From an uncultured Collinsella sp. (GTDB lineage Bacteria; Actinomycetota; Coriobacteriia; Coriobacteriales; Coriobacteriaceae), in assembly GCA_905209455.1 (NCBI GenBank), contig CAJLTA010000013.1, positions 1 to 60,069 on the forward strand: DNA of 60,069 bases, read 5' to 3'. A model generated the notes under the pieces. That model was not told the DNA's origin, searched no databases, and saw only the letters and a list, made by a program, of their open reading frames with translations. Each line of letters starts with the position of its first letter. The first letter of the stretch is position 1. Shown here piece after piece: positions 25,649 through 34,927 of this stretch. A program made the position numbers and the translations under genes.

Positions 25649-26418
25649 GCCACCACTCCTTTCGGCGGGTTGGCGGAGGCGGAAATCATGGGCAGGCTAT
25701 CTACGGCGCTGCGCAGGGTCCGCGGTGCATGTGGAATATACGCGCCGTCGTGAATGCGACCGTCGCGGATGGTCACGGAACGGTCGGCCTCGGCGGCGAT
25801 GCCGGGGTCGTGTGTGATAAGCACGATGGTTTTGCCGCGCTTCTGGAGCTTATGGAAGGTCTCCATCACAAGCGCTCCGGTGGCGGAGTCCAGGTTTCCC
25901 GTCGGCTCATCGGCCAGGATGATGGGCGGGTCATTGACAAGTGCGCGCGCGATGGCGACACGCTGCATCTGGCCGCCCGAGAGCTCGGATATGCGGTGGT
26001 CCCAGTGGTCGACCGGCAGCGTGACGGCCTGCAGCGCGTGCACGGCGCGCATTTCGCGCTGGCTACGGGGCACATTGGTGTAGGCCAGCGGCAGCATGAC
26101 GTTTTCGATAACCGACAGGCGCGGCAGCAGGTTGAAGCTCTGAAAGACAAAGCCAATGCTCAGGGCGCGGACTTCGGTCAGCTCGTCATCGTCAAGCTCG
26201 GCCACGTTGAGCCCTTGCAGGTAGTAATCGCCCGCCGTCGGCTTATCCAAGCAGCCGAGGATGTTCATGAGCGTTGATTTGCCCGAGCCCGAGGGGCCAG
26301 TGATAGCGACGAATTCGCCGGGATTTACCGCCAGGCTCACGTTGTGCAGGATGTGGGCGCAACCTGCCTCGCTCTCAAAGATGCGGTGCACGTTGCGGAT
26401 GTCGATAACGGGACGCAT
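25645..26418 (-). CDS. ABC transporter ATP-binding protein, MacB/LolD type
   Basis: 257 residues. Walker A GPSGSGKST, Q-loop FVFQSFNLLPRLSV, signature LSGGQMQRVAIARAL, Walker B IILADEPTGNLD and switch His in LITHDPGIA. Normal length for the family. It powers the adjacent permease and overlaps both neighbours by one to four bases, so the three genes are translated together. Confidence 0.95.
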   Translation of the reverse strand: MRPVIDIRNVHRIFESEAGCAHILHNVSLAVNPGEFVAITGPSGSGKSTLMNILGCLDKPTAGDYYLQGLNVAELDDDELTEVRALSIGFVFQSFNLLPRLSVIENVMLPLAYTNVPRSQREMRAVHALQAVTLPVDHWDHRISELSGGQMQRVAIARALVNDPPIILADEPTGNLDSATGALVMETFHKLQKRGKTIVLITHDPGIAAEADRSVTIRDGRIHDGAYIPHAPRTLRSAVDSLPMISASANPPKGVVA

Positions 26419-27851
26419 TACATACCCTCGTCGGCAGACATACTGCCCGAATCCGCGCTGTAGCCGCCGTCAGCCGTTGCGTCCGCTCCGGTGTCCATGA
26501 CGAGGGTGTCACCATCGCGCAGCTTGGTAACCGGCACGTTGGGGTTGATCTCGTTGCCCTGGTCGTCGCGCTTGACCTGTGTCTTGCCGACTACGGCTTC
26601 GTTGTCGTTTTGCGTCACGACGGTCACCTTGACGCGGCGGGTTTGCTTGCCCTCGTCATCGGTTGCCACGTTGACGTAATAGTGTTCGCCGTCTTCGGCC
26701 ATGAGCGCCATCGTCGGCACCATCACCACGTCGTCGAGCTGCTCGGTCACCACCGAGACCTCGGCCGTCATGCCCGGCTTCAGGCGCGCGTCGGGCGCCT
26801 CGATGAGGATGTCGACGTTAAAGGTCACGCTGCCGCCGCCGTTGGCGGCGTCGGAGTTTGCCACCGACGCGATAGCCGTGACGGTGCCCCGGCTCACGAT
26901 ATCGGGAAACGCGGGATACGTGACGTTGGCGCTCTGCCCAACGGCGATCTTGGCGATGTCCTTTTCGCCCACCTGTACGGTCACCTTCATCTTGGACAGG
27001 TCGGCGATCTGCATGCACTGCTTGCCGCCGCTCGTATCGCTTTCGCCCATGATCATGCCGCCTGTTACCGTGGCGCCCACCTTGGCGTTGAGCTCCACGA
27101 TGCTGCCCGAGCTCGGGGCCGTGACCGTGCGACTGGCGGCCTTGGCGTTCGCCTGGTCTAGGTTTGCCTGGGCCGAAGCGAGGCTGCGCTGCGCGGCCGA
27201 TACGGCGTTCGTGTCCGCTGATGCGTCAGAGACGCCAGCCGCTGCGGAAGCTCCATCGACGTCCGTCGTTGGGGTGGCCTGCGCGACGGCGGCGGCTTTC
27301 TGCGCGTTGGTGAGGTCTTCCTGGGCGGCTGCAACTGCACGCTGCGCCTCGGCAACGTTTCGATTGAGCTCGTCGTTTTTAATGGTCATAAGCACGTCGC
27401 CCTCGCTGACGGATTGGCCTGCCTGCACGTTAATCGAATCGACCGTGCCGTCGACAGAAGGGGAGACCACTGAGGACGAAATGGGTTTGAGCTGGCCTTT
27501 CGCCTCGACCGTTGTGGTAAACGTGCCCTCGGTCACCATGTCGGTCGCAGGCCCGCTAGCGCCCTGTGGCTGCGCATTGATAACCAGGGTTGCGACAATG
27601 GAAATGAGCACGATGGCACCTATGACGCCGGCGGCAATACCGCGTCGAATCAGCTTTTTGCGTCGACGTTCGGCACGTTTTGCCTTGAGCTTGGCATACG
27701 CCTCTTCATCGGAAATCTCGGCCGTATCGTTCGTGCGTTCGCTCTGCTTGTCGGCATGTACGTTTGTAATCAGAGGAATCGTTTCGGTGGCACCTTCGGG
27801 CGTGCGCTCGGTATCATCTGGGCCCGGGGTGATTGTGGGGACATTCGGCAT
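26418..27851 (-). CDS. Membrane-fusion protein of a MacAB/YknX-type exporter
   Basis: 477 residues. A charged cytoplasmic N-terminus of about 85 residues, then one transmembrane helix (GVIGAIVLISIVATLVINA). HlyD-type domains follow: a lipoyl-like half (VSPSVDGTVDSINVQAGQSV), an alpha-helical hairpin rich in Ala/Gln (about 195-270), and beta-barrel domains. The acidic Ser/Asp-rich C-terminus is unusual. Start 27851 is set by AAAGGAG; TATAAT (27882-27887) may be the -10. Confidence 0.9.
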   Translation of the reverse strand: MPNVPTITPGPDDTERTPEGATETIPLITNVHADKQSERTNDTAEISDEEAYAKLKAKRAERRRKKLIRRGIAAGVIGAIVLISIVATLVINAQPQGASGPATDMVTEGTFTTTVEAKGQLKPISSSVVSPSVDGTVDSINVQAGQSVSEGDVLMTIKNDELNRNVAEAQRAVAAAQEDLTNAQKAAAVAQATPTTDVDGASAAAGVSDASADTNAVSAAQRSLASAQANLDQANAKAASRTVTAPSSGSIVELNAKVGATVTGGMIMGESDTSGGKQCMQIADLSKMKVTVQVGEKDIAKIAVGQSANVTYPAFPDIVSRGTVTAIASVANSDAANGGGSVTFNVDILIEAPDARLKPGMTAEVSVVTEQLDDVVMVPTMALMAEDGEHYYVNVATDDEGKQTRRVKVTVVTQNDNEAVVGKTQVKRDDQGNEINPNVPVTKLRDGDTLVMDTGADATADGGYSADSGSMSADEGM

Positions 27852-27885
27852 TGCGTCTCCTTTATAGAAAGAACCTCGATAATTA

Positions 27886-27915
27886 TATGCGCCCACCGGT
27901 TGGGGCGGGCGCATA
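27886..27915 (-). terminator. Stem-loop between the L,D-transpeptidase gene and the exporter operon
   Basis: 27886-27894 pairs with 27907-27915 (nine pairs, 12-base loop). No strong T-run follows on the minus strand, and it overlaps the presumed -10 box of the exporter operon, so terminator function is tentative. Confidence 0.35.
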
Positions 27916-27983
27916 GGACGGTTTCTTTCGGAACTGTTAGATTGGTCGCTGCAGTTCCACGTTGTAGGAATGCGCGCGTTGCA

Positions 27984-29699
27984 CTACGAGTGGACAACCA
28001 CGCACAGGCCGACTTTGATGCAGTCGTGAAGTGCCTTGGCGTCTGCCAGACGAAGGTTGATGCAGCCGTGGCTGCCGCACCATTTGTACGAATCGGCGTT
28101 ATCGAAGCTCTTGTCGTTTTGCCAGGTGGCATCGTGGAAGCCGATCATGTTGCCCTCAAACGGCATCCAGTAGCTCACCGGGCTCTCGTATTTGGGCTTA
28201 CCGGTCTCGGGGTCCTTGGCTCCGATTAGGGTGCTGCCACCGTCGTTGCTGTTGATCTGCCACACGCCCTCGGGGGTGGCGTCTTCGCCCGGTTTGCCGG
28301 AAATAAAGATGGCCTCCCAAACGATATTACCGTTCTCGTCATAGTAGCGCGCGTGCTGCTCGGACAGGTCGACGTCGATATACGCCTTCCAGTCGGGCTC
28401 TCCCTTTGCGGTAAATGTGTCGGCCTTCTGGGAGTACTTGATCTCGATTTCGCCGGTCTGCTTGTTGTTAATGGCGTCCTCGACCTGTTTGGCGAGCGAG
28501 CTGCTGTCGATGGACCAACCAAAGTCACCGCCTTCGACGGCGCACTGCTTGCCATCGGCGCGCGTCCACCAGCGAGTGGAGCCCACGGTATTAAAGCCGT
28601 TGGCGAGCTCGGCTGCCCAGCTACTGATCTGCGACGTATCGAGCGTGGGGTTGGCCGGATCGGCAAAGCTGATCCACTGCAACACGGAGCTGCCGTCGAC
28701 CTTGCCGGCATCCTCGCCGTTGAGCTTGAGGGTTACGTTGACGCCCAGGAAGTTGTTGGCGGCATCACATGCGGCCTGAATCTGATCATCGGTCAGCGTT
28801 CCATTGAGCGGTTCATAAGCATCGTTGCCGAGTTTGGAAAGATCTACGGTCTCGGCCAGCGAGGCAAGCTCAAGCTCGGCATACTTAATGACATGCTCGC
28901 GGTTGAGTTTTTCGTTGGAGCGCGCCTTCTCGACGGTAAACTTGCCCGCTTGCTCGTCATAGGAGCTATTGGCCTCGAACGTGCCCGAACGGCCCTCGTT
29001 AAACTCGTCGATGGCGGCGCCCAGATCCTTCTCAAACTGCTTTTGGTCAAAGGTGTCGGAGAGCATGGACAGGTCGACGTCTTGATCAAGATCGACTTCG
29101 TTGGAGGTAGCGGTTGTTTTGGTCTTGCCGCTTAAGGATTCCACAAGGCGGACCGGCCATACAAAGGCTTCGTTGTGGCTGATGATCTCTTTTGCGGCAG
29201 CTTCGCCCTCGACGATGGGCTCATCGGACTCGGGCTGATAGGTCCAGCTAAAGTCATCGCCTGTCACGGTGAGCTTATAGTGCTTCCATGCCGAGTTGAC
29301 TTTGGTGGCGGCAGACGAAGCGTTGGAGAGCGAGACGTCGACGCCGGCGATGGTGGTGTTGGGGTAGGCTACCTGCGAAAACGCTACGACGCCTACGATA
29401 TAGACAATGACGATAAGACCCAGGACGACAAAGAGCGTCGTCTTTTTGCCCGACTTATTGTTGCCGGCGGACTTGCGCGCGGGGCCGCGATCGCCTCGGG
29501 CGTGCGTGGGGGGCTGCTTGGGCGCATTGCCGTTTGCCTGGCGCTGCTGTCGCTGTTGGTTTGGGCGTTGGGAAGCGTTTGCAGCACCACGCTGCTGACC
29601 GTGGCTCGGCGCGATAGGACGCGGTGACTGAACGCCGCCGGTGTGCCTGCTCGGCTGCTGCGGATCGGGAATCAGTTGAGTTCGATCGTTTTGCGACAT
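27984..29699 (-). CDS. L,D-transpeptidase (YkuD) with N-terminal peptidoglycan-binding domains
   Basis: 571 residues. A Gln/Pro/Arg-rich cytoplasmic N-terminus, one transmembrane helix (TTLFVVLGLIVIVYIVGVV), two VanW/PG_binding_4-like domains (about 130-420), and a C-terminal YkuD domain with catalytic SHGCINL near residue 550. It would make 3-3 peptidoglycan cross-links or attach proteins outside the membrane. The second of two close ATGs (29699) is preferred because AAGGA lies about 10 bases upstream. Confidence 0.92.
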   Translation of the reverse strand: MSQNDRTQLIPDPQQPSRHTGGVQSPRPIAPSHGQQRGAANASQRPNQQRQQRQANGNAPKQPPTHARGDRGPARKSAGNNKSGKKTTLFVVLGLIVIVYIVGVVAFSQVAYPNTTIAGVDVSLSNASSAATKVNSAWKHYKLTVTGDDFSWTYQPESDEPIVEGEAAAKEIISHNEAFVWPVRLVESLSGKTKTTATSNEVDLDQDVDLSMLSDTFDQKQFEKDLGAAIDEFNEGRSGTFEANSSYDEQAGKFTVEKARSNEKLNREHVIKYAELELASLAETVDLSKLGNDAYEPLNGTLTDDQIQAACDAANNFLGVNVTLKLNGEDAGKVDGSSVLQWISFADPANPTLDTSQISSWAAELANGFNTVGSTRWWTRADGKQCAVEGGDFGWSIDSSSLAKQVEDAINNKQTGEIEIKYSQKADTFTAKGEPDWKAYIDVDLSEQHARYYDENGNIVWEAIFISGKPGEDATPEGVWQINSNDGGSTLIGAKDPETGKPKYESPVSYWMPFEGNMIGFHDATWQNDKSFDNADSYKWCGSHGCINLRLADAKALHDCIKVGLCVVVHS

Positions 29700-29811
29700 C
29701 GTATGCATATCCTTCGAATTTCGCCTTATGGCTCATCGTGTTTTTACTGGGCTTGCATTATAGCGATTGCCCTGCTGTTTGTGGTACGGAAACGGTGGCA
29801 TTCGAAAGAGC

Positions 29812-29827
29812 TGGGACAAATGTCCCA
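29812..29827 (-). terminator. Short palindrome after the serine dehydratase gene
   Basis: TGGGACA-AA-TGTCCCA lies 21 bp after the stop of the serine dehydratase gene, with CTCTTTCG next on the minus strand. It is a weak terminator candidate or another small repeat. Confidence 0.3.
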
Positions 29828-29848
29828 CTATCGAGTCGTTCTTGGTCA

Positions 29849-31456
29849 CTACCAGCACACACCGCATTTGGCACATGCCGAAAGTGCGGCCGGAGCCTGC
29901 GCGATGCCGCCCTTTGCCGTCTCGCGCAGCGTGGCCGGCAACGCGTGGCCCACCGAGAGCATGACATGTGCCATCTGGTCAAATGGCACCAAGCTCTTAA
30001 TGCCTGCGAGGGCAAGTTGTGCCGAGCTAAAGGCCGCTGCCACGCCGATGGCGTTGCGGTTTTGGCAGGGCACCTCCACGAGGCCACCTACGGGATCGCA
30101 TACGAGTCCCAATAGGTTGCTCAACGCGATGGAACTGGCGTCGAGAGCCTGCTCGGGCGTGCCGCCGAGCATCTGCACCAGCGCGGCGGCTGCCATGGCG
30201 GCGGCGCTTCCGACCTCGGCTTGGCAGCCGCCCTCGGCGCCGGCAACGCAGGCGCTTGTGGTGAGGTTGAGGCCAATGGCGGCGGCGCAGTAGAAGGCGT
30301 CCATGACCTGCTCGTCGTCGAGCTGCAGGTGATCGGCGAGCGCCAGCACGCAGCCGGGCACGACACCCGCGGAGCCGGCTGTGGGGGCGGCGACAATCAC
30401 GCCCATGGTAGCGGAGCGCTCGAGCACGGCCATGGCGCGGGCAACGGCGTCGGTCTGGACGGCGCCCATCAGGCTTGCACTCAAATCGTTGCGGCGGGTT
30501 GCTTCGACGAGCTTGGCCTCGCCGCCGATAAGCCCGCCGAGCGATCGCTGCGGATTGACGATGGGGGTCGTGGTCTCCTCGCGCATGACGTCGAGCACGC
30601 GGCGCATGGCGGCGACGGCGTGGGCCTCGCCGGTCAGACGCGCCTCGCGCACGGCCATAACGGCGCCGATATTCAGGCCGAGGTCGGCGCACGCATCGAG
30701 CAGCTGCTCACCGTCGTCGAAGATTTCCTTTGCCGAGACACCGGGGGAGAGCGACGAGGCAGATCCGGGGAGCTCGATAAAGGTCGCGTAATCGACATTG
30801 TCGAGTTTGCGTAGCATGGGGATAACGGTGTCGTCGGGCGCGCCGTCGGTCTCAAAGACGGAGTAGGCCTGGCCGCCCACTTCGGTGCGGTAGGTGCGAC
30901 AGAAGGCGATGTTAACGTGTGCGTAGGCGAGCAGGTTGGTGAGCGCGGCGAGCACGCCGGGGACGTCGTAGTGTGCCACGAAGAGCGTGGAGTACATGCC
31001 CGAGATGTCAACGCCGACGCCGTTAATGCGGCTGATGCGCATCTTGCCGCCGCCCAGGCTCTCGCCGCGGACCTGTGCCGTAGCGCCCGTGTCGTCGACC
31101 ATGTCGATGTCGACGGTGTTGGGGTGGATGGAGGCGTCGTCGCCCTTGATGTCAAAGTGATATTCGAGGCCCTGCTCGCGCGCGAGGTCGAAGGCCTGCT
31201 TGATGTTCTCGTCATCGGTGTCGAGGCCCAGTATGCCCGCGACGAGCGCACGGTCGGTGCCGTGGCCGCGGTAGGTGTGGGCGAAGGAGTTCCACAGGCC
31301 AAAGGTAACTTTGGTGATGCGGCCTTCCAGCAGGCTGGCGGCAACTTGGGCGCAGCGCAGGGCGCCGGCGGTGTGCGATGAGCTGGGGCCGACCATGACG
31401 GGGCCCAAGATCTCGAATGCCGAGGTCGTAGCTAGTGTTTGTGGCTTGCCTGCCAT
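29849..31456 (-). CDS. sdaA: L-serine dehydratase (ammonia-lyase), one-chain iron-sulfur type
   Basis: 535 residues. The N-terminal beta-like domain (FEILGPVMVGPSSSHTAGAL) includes an ACT-like part (about 150-230), followed by the alpha-like catalytic domain with GSAGVVPGC, AGAEGGCQAEVGSAAAMAA and CDPVGGLVEVPC, whose cysteines with the C-terminal CAKCGVC suggest the 4Fe-4S ligands. It converts L-serine to pyruvate and ammonia. Start 31456 follows AGGAG; the frame upstream lacks a ribosome site. Confidence 0.93.
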   Translation of the reverse strand: MAGKPQTLATTSAFEILGPVMVGPSSSHTAGALRCAQVAASLLEGRITKVTFGLWNSFAHTYRGHGTDRALVAGILGLDTDDENIKQAFDLAREQGLEYHFDIKGDDASIHPNTVDIDMVDDTGATAQVRGESLGGGKMRISRINGVGVDISGMYSTLFVAHYDVPGVLAALTNLLAYAHVNIAFCRTYRTEVGGQAYSVFETDGAPDDTVIPMLRKLDNVDYATFIELPGSASSLSPGVSAKEIFDDGEQLLDACADLGLNIGAVMAVREARLTGEAHAVAAMRRVLDVMREETTTPIVNPQRSLGGLIGGEAKLVEATRRNDLSASLMGAVQTDAVARAMAVLERSATMGVIVAAPTAGSAGVVPGCVLALADHLQLDDEQVMDAFYCAAAIGLNLTTSACVAGAEGGCQAEVGSAAAMAAAALVQMLGGTPEQALDASSIALSNLLGLVCDPVGGLVEVPCQNRNAIGVAAAFSSAQLALAGIKSLVPFDQMAHVMLSVGHALPATLRETAKGGIAQAPAALSACAKCGVCW

Positions 31457-31511
31457 ATGCGCTCCTGTTCTATCCCGTCGTCCCGAGGGGCGGGGCATAC
31501 TCAGTCCCGCC

Positions 31512-31632
31512 GTTCCGAGGGCTTTGGTATTTGGTCGCCTGCTCGGGCAGTCCTGCTCGCGCGGAGAGCACATTAAGTGCTCTCCGGCTCGTGCGGAACT
31601 CGCGACCGACCAAATACCAAAGCCCTCGGAAC
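31512..31632. repeat. Long-armed nested palindrome A
   Basis: 31512-31537 and 31607-31632 are perfect 26-base inverted copies. Inside lies a second perfect hairpin, 31563-31571 with 31577-31585 (GGAGAGCAC/GTGCTCTCC, 5-base loop). It occupies most of the 342-bp gap between metK and the serine dehydratase gene. No coding potential and no T-tract. Confidence 0.8.
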
Positions 31633-31722
31633 TTAGGATACATGGTTGGAGTCGCTCTGCTGCGAAATTTATCGGCCTATGACCTATTCCATGTCCCAGG
31701 TCGGCTCATCTTCACCACCTTT

Positions 31723-31760
31723 AAATAAAAAAGAAGTACCGGTTGGAGCCGGTACTTCTT
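31723..31760 (-). terminator. Intrinsic terminator of metK
   Basis: On the minus strand a 12-pair stem (31749-31760 with 31731-31742, six-base loop) runs into a T-rich stretch (31723-31732), 38 bp after the metK stop. Confidence 0.9.
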
Positions 31761-31798
31761 TGGTGCGTTGTTTCTTGGCTGTAGCTTTTCTCGTTAGC

Positions 31799-33079
31799 TT
31801 ACAGGCCGCAGGCTGCTTTGAGTTCGTTGACTCGGTCGGTTTTCTCCCAGGTGAAGTCGGCGTCTTCGCGGCCGAAGTGACCGTAGGCTGCCGTCTTTTC
31901 GTAGATGGGGCGACGCAGGTCCAGGTCGCGGATGATGGCGCCCGGGCGCAGGTCGAAGGTCTTCTCTACGGCCTCGACGATCTTGTCCTCGGCAACATGT
32001 GCGGTACCGAAAGTGTCGACCATGATTGAGAGGGGCTTGGAAACGCCGATGGCGTAGGCAAGCTCGACTTCGCAGCGGTCGGCTAGGCCGGCGGCGACCA
32101 CGTTCTTGGCGACCCAGCGCGCGGCATACGCGGCGGATCGGTCGACCTTGGTGCAGTCCTTGCCGCTAAAGGCGCCGCCGCCGTGACGGCCGTAACCGCC
32201 ATAGGTGTCGACGATAATCTTGCGGCCGGTGAGGCCCGTGTCGCCCATGGGGCCGCCCACGACAAAGCGACCGGTGGGGTTCACGTAGATGTCCGCGTTG
32301 TCCCATGGCATGTTCTCGGCGGCCATGACCGGGGTGATGACGTGCTCGATGAGGTCGGCCTTGATCTTGCCCATGTCCTCGATCTCGGCGGCGTGCTGCG
32401 TGGAGATGACGATGGTCGTGACCTCGACGGGCTTGCCTTCCTCGTAGCGCACGGTGACCTGGGTCTTGCCGTCGGGACGCAGATAGGCGAGGGTACCGTC
32501 GTGACGCACGGCAGCCAGGCGCTCGGCCAGGCGGCTTGCCAGGTAGTGTGGCATGGGCATGAGGGTCTTGGTCTCGTTGGAGGCATAACCGAACATCATG
32601 CCCTGGTCGCCGGCACCGATCAGGTCGATCGGGTCGGTGGTAGCGCCGGTCTGGGTCTCGAAGGACTCGTCAACGCCCTGGGCGATATCGGGCGACTGCT
32701 CGTGGATGAGGCTCATAACGCCGCAGGTGTCGCAGTCAAAACCGAACTTGGCACGGTTGTAGCCGATGCGGCGGATAACGCTGCGGGCGATTTCCTGTAC
32801 GTCGACGTAGGCCTGAGTGCGAATCTCGCCGGCGACGATGACGGTGCCGGTGGTCACGAGGGTCTCGCAGGCGCAGCGGACGTTCTCCACGTTGGCAGGC
32901 ACGCCGTTGGGGGCGATGTAGCCCTGCTCCTGCAGCTCTATTTCTTTGGCGAGGATTGCGTCGAGGACGGCGTCGCTGATCTGGTCAGCGATCTTATCGG
33001 GATGACCTTCGGTCACCGACTCCGACGTAAAAACAAAGGACCCTTGTTGGGGTGGGATGGAACGAAGTTCTTCTGACAT
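31799..33079 (-). CDS. metK: S-adenosylmethionine synthase
   Basis: 426 residues. FTSESVTEGHPDKIADQISD at the N-terminus, GAGDQGMMFGYA in the centre and GGGAFSGKDCTKVDRSAAY toward the C-terminus are the three MetK signatures. It makes SAM from methionine and ATP; in this window many consumers are the corrin methyltransferases. Start follows AAAGGA. No SAM riboswitch consensus was found in the 105 bp upstream, but a hairpin followed by five T's is present. Confidence 0.97.
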   Translation of the reverse strand: MSEELRSIPPQQGSFVFTSESVTEGHPDKIADQISDAVLDAILAKEIELQEQGYIAPNGVPANVENVRCACETLVTTGTVIVAGEIRTQAYVDVQEIARSVIRRIGYNRAKFGFDCDTCGVMSLIHEQSPDIAQGVDESFETQTGATTDPIDLIGAGDQGMMFGYASNETKTLMPMPHYLASRLAERLAAVRHDGTLAYLRPDGKTQVTVRYEEGKPVEVTTIVISTQHAAEIEDMGKIKADLIEHVITPVMAAENMPWDNADIYVNPTGRFVVGGPMGDTGLTGRKIIVDTYGGYGRHGGGAFSGKDCTKVDRSAAYAARWVAKNVVAAGLADRCEVELAYAIGVSKPLSIMVDTFGTAHVAEDKIVEAVEKTFDLRPGAIIRDLDLRRPIYEKTAAYGHFGREDADFTWEKTDRVNELKAACGL

Positions 33080-33090
33080 GATTGTCCTTT

Positions 33091-33128
33091 CAAAAACGTG
33101 TCCCGGCGACCGTTACCATTCCGCCGGG
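33091..33128 (-). promoter_or_regulatory. Hairpin plus T-run in the metK leader
   Basis: 33122-33128 pairs with 33102-33108 (CCCGGCG/CGCCGGG, 13-base loop), followed on the minus strand by five T's (33092-33096) just before the metK ribosome site. It could be an attenuator. A TATGAT box at about 33143-33148 may be the -10. Confidence 0.35.
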
Positions 33129-33184
33129 CTCTCTATGCAAGGGCTCATCATAGCGCGTAAATCAAACATTCACACCCTTTCCGC

Positions 33185-33282
33185 ACCTACTCATTGGGGA
33201 CAGACTTAAATGATCAGCCTTACCTAAGTGCCGACAGGTTGCTCAAAGACTGGTCATTTAAGTCTGTCCCCAATGAGTAGGT
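33185..33282. repeat. Long-armed palindrome B
   Basis: 33185-33213 and 33254-33282 are perfect 29-base inverted copies around a 40-base loop. They contain ATTGGGGACAGACTTAAATG, a motif resembling REP sequences mobilised by IS200-like RAYT transposases. It lies between divergent metK and gltX. No T-tract, so not an ordinary terminator. Confidence 0.85.
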
Positions 33283-33362
33283 CAGTGCCCTTTGTGCGGA
33301 GGTTGCTTTGATGCTTTATACTGGTGCGGTTAGACATCCATCCTGCAATCGAGGAGATTTCC

Positions 33363-34838
33363 ATGGCATCAGACGTTCGCGTCCGCTTTGCACCCTCACC
33401 GACGGGCAAGCTGCACATCGGCGGCGCCCGCACCGCTATCTATAACTGGGCTTTCGCCCGTGCAAACGGCGGTACGTTCATCCTGCGCATCGACGACACC
33501 GACCCCACCCGCTCCACCGACGAGAACACGCAGATCATCCTGCGCGCCATGCGTTGGCTGGGCCTGGACTGGGACGAGGGTCCCGAGGTGGGCGGCGACT
33601 TTGGCCCCTACTCCCAGACCGAGCGCCTGGACCTGTACAAGCAGGCTGCCCAGAAGCTTTGGGACGAGGGCAAGGCCTATCCCTGCTTCTGCACCAAGGA
33701 GCAGCTCGACGCCGACCGCAAGGCCGCGCAGGAGCGCAAGGACCCCTTCCAGGGCTATCAGCGCCGTTGCCGCGATCTTGATCCCGAGGAGGCCCGCCGC
33801 CGCATCGAGGCCGGCGAGTCCTATGTCCTGCGCATCAAGGTGCCCGAGGACCGCGGCGACGTCGTCATCCACGACGCCGTCCACGGCGAGGTGACCTTCG
33901 ACGCCAAGGAGCTCGACGACTTTGTCATCTTCCGCTCCGATGGCACGCCCACGTATAACTTCGCGACCGTTGTCGACGACGCCATGATGAAGATCACCCA
34001 TGTCATCCGCGGCGACGACCACCTGTCCAACACCCCGCGCCAGGTCATGGTCTACGAGGCTCTCGGCGCGCCCGTGCCCACGTTTGCCCACATCTCCATG
34101 ATCTTGGGTGCCGACGGCAAGAAGCTCTCCAAGCGCCACGGCGCCACCTCGGTGGAGGAGTACCGCGACGCCGGCTACCTGTCCGACGCCTTCGTCAACT
34201 ACCTGGCGCTGCTCGGCTGGTCGCTCGACGGCGAGACCACGATCATCCCGCGCGATGTCCTGGCCAGCAAGTTCTCGCTCGACCGCATCTCCAAGAACCC
34301 GGCGACCTTCGACCCCAAGAAGCTCGACTGGGTCAATGCCGAGTACATCAACGGCATGTCCGATGCTCAGTTTGCCGACGAGATCATGGTCCCCGAGCTG
34401 CATGAGGCGGGTCTCATCGAGGGTAATGTCGAGTACGGCGAGGATTGGATCGACGCGCTTGCCGCCATTGTCAAGCCGCGCACCAAGATGCCGGCCGACG
34501 CCGTGACCGTCGCCGCTCCCATCTTCGCTACGGCCGAGACGCTCGAGTATGACGAGAAGTCCGTCAACAAGGGCCTGGCCAAGGAGGGCATGGGTGCCAT
34601 TCTGGATGCCGCCAAGGCCGCGCTCGAGGGCGTGGACGAGTGGACGGCTGCCAACATCGACGCCGCGCTTGAGCCGCTGCCCGAGCAGATGGACCTTAAG
34701 AAGCGCGTGGTGTTCCAGGCCGTGCGCGTCGCCGTCTGCGGCAACATGGTGAGCCCTCCGCTGGGCGAGACCATGGCGCTCGTCGGCCGCGACGACTGCC
34801 TGGCGCGCATCGACCGCGCCCGCACGATGGCGCTGTAG
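33363..34838 (+). CDS. gltX: Glutamyl-tRNA synthetase
   Basis: 491 residues, class I synthetase. HIGH region FAPSPTGKLHIGGARTAIYN, GTPTYNFATVVDD, and the KMSKS-type motif KLSKRHGA near residue 255; a helical anticodon-binding domain follows. It charges tRNA-Glu. ATG 33363 has GAGGAGA upstream; the longer frame has no ribosome site. Confidence 0.97.
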   Translation: MASDVRVRFAPSPTGKLHIGGARTAIYNWAFARANGGTFILRIDDTDPTRSTDENTQIILRAMRWLGLDWDEGPEVGGDFGPYSQTERLDLYKQAAQKLWDEGKAYPCFCTKEQLDADRKAAQERKDPFQGYQRRCRDLDPEEARRRIEAGESYVLRIKVPEDRGDVVIHDAVHGEVTFDAKELDDFVIFRSDGTPTYNFATVVDDAMMKITHVIRGDDHLSNTPRQVMVYEALGAPVPTFAHISMILGADGKKLSKRHGATSVEEYRDAGYLSDAFVNYLALLGWSLDGETTIIPRDVLASKFSLDRISKNPATFDPKKLDWVNAEYINGMSDAQFADEIMVPELHEAGLIEGNVEYGEDWIDALAAIVKPRTKMPADAVTVAAPIFATAETLEYDEKSVNKGLAKEGMGAILDAAKAALEGVDEWTAANIDAALEPLPEQMDLKKRVVFQAVRVAVCGNMVSPPLGETMALVGRDDCLARIDRARTMAL

Positions 34839-34861
34839 CAGACTCGCAAACGCATGTATCC

Positions 34862-34895
34862 GAGCCCCGCTCACCACGAGTGGGGCTCTTGTTTC
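34862..34895 (+). terminator. Intrinsic terminator of gltX
   Basis: GAGCCCC (34862-34868) pairs with GGGGCTC (34882-34888), with CTC/GAG extending the stem inside, followed by TTGTTTCT. It lies 23 bp after the gltX stop. Confidence 0.8.
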
Positions 34896-34927
34896 TAAAG
34901 ACGTATTGGATGGGAGGTACAGAGCCC

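Noticed and set aside
33080..33184. SAM riboswitch in the metK leader
   Set aside because: No recognisable SAM-I, SAM-II or SMK-like core; only a simple hairpin with a short T-run.
33185..33282. Palindrome B as an ordinary bidirectional terminator
   Set aside because: It lies between divergent gene starts, has a 40-base loop and no T-tract on either strand.
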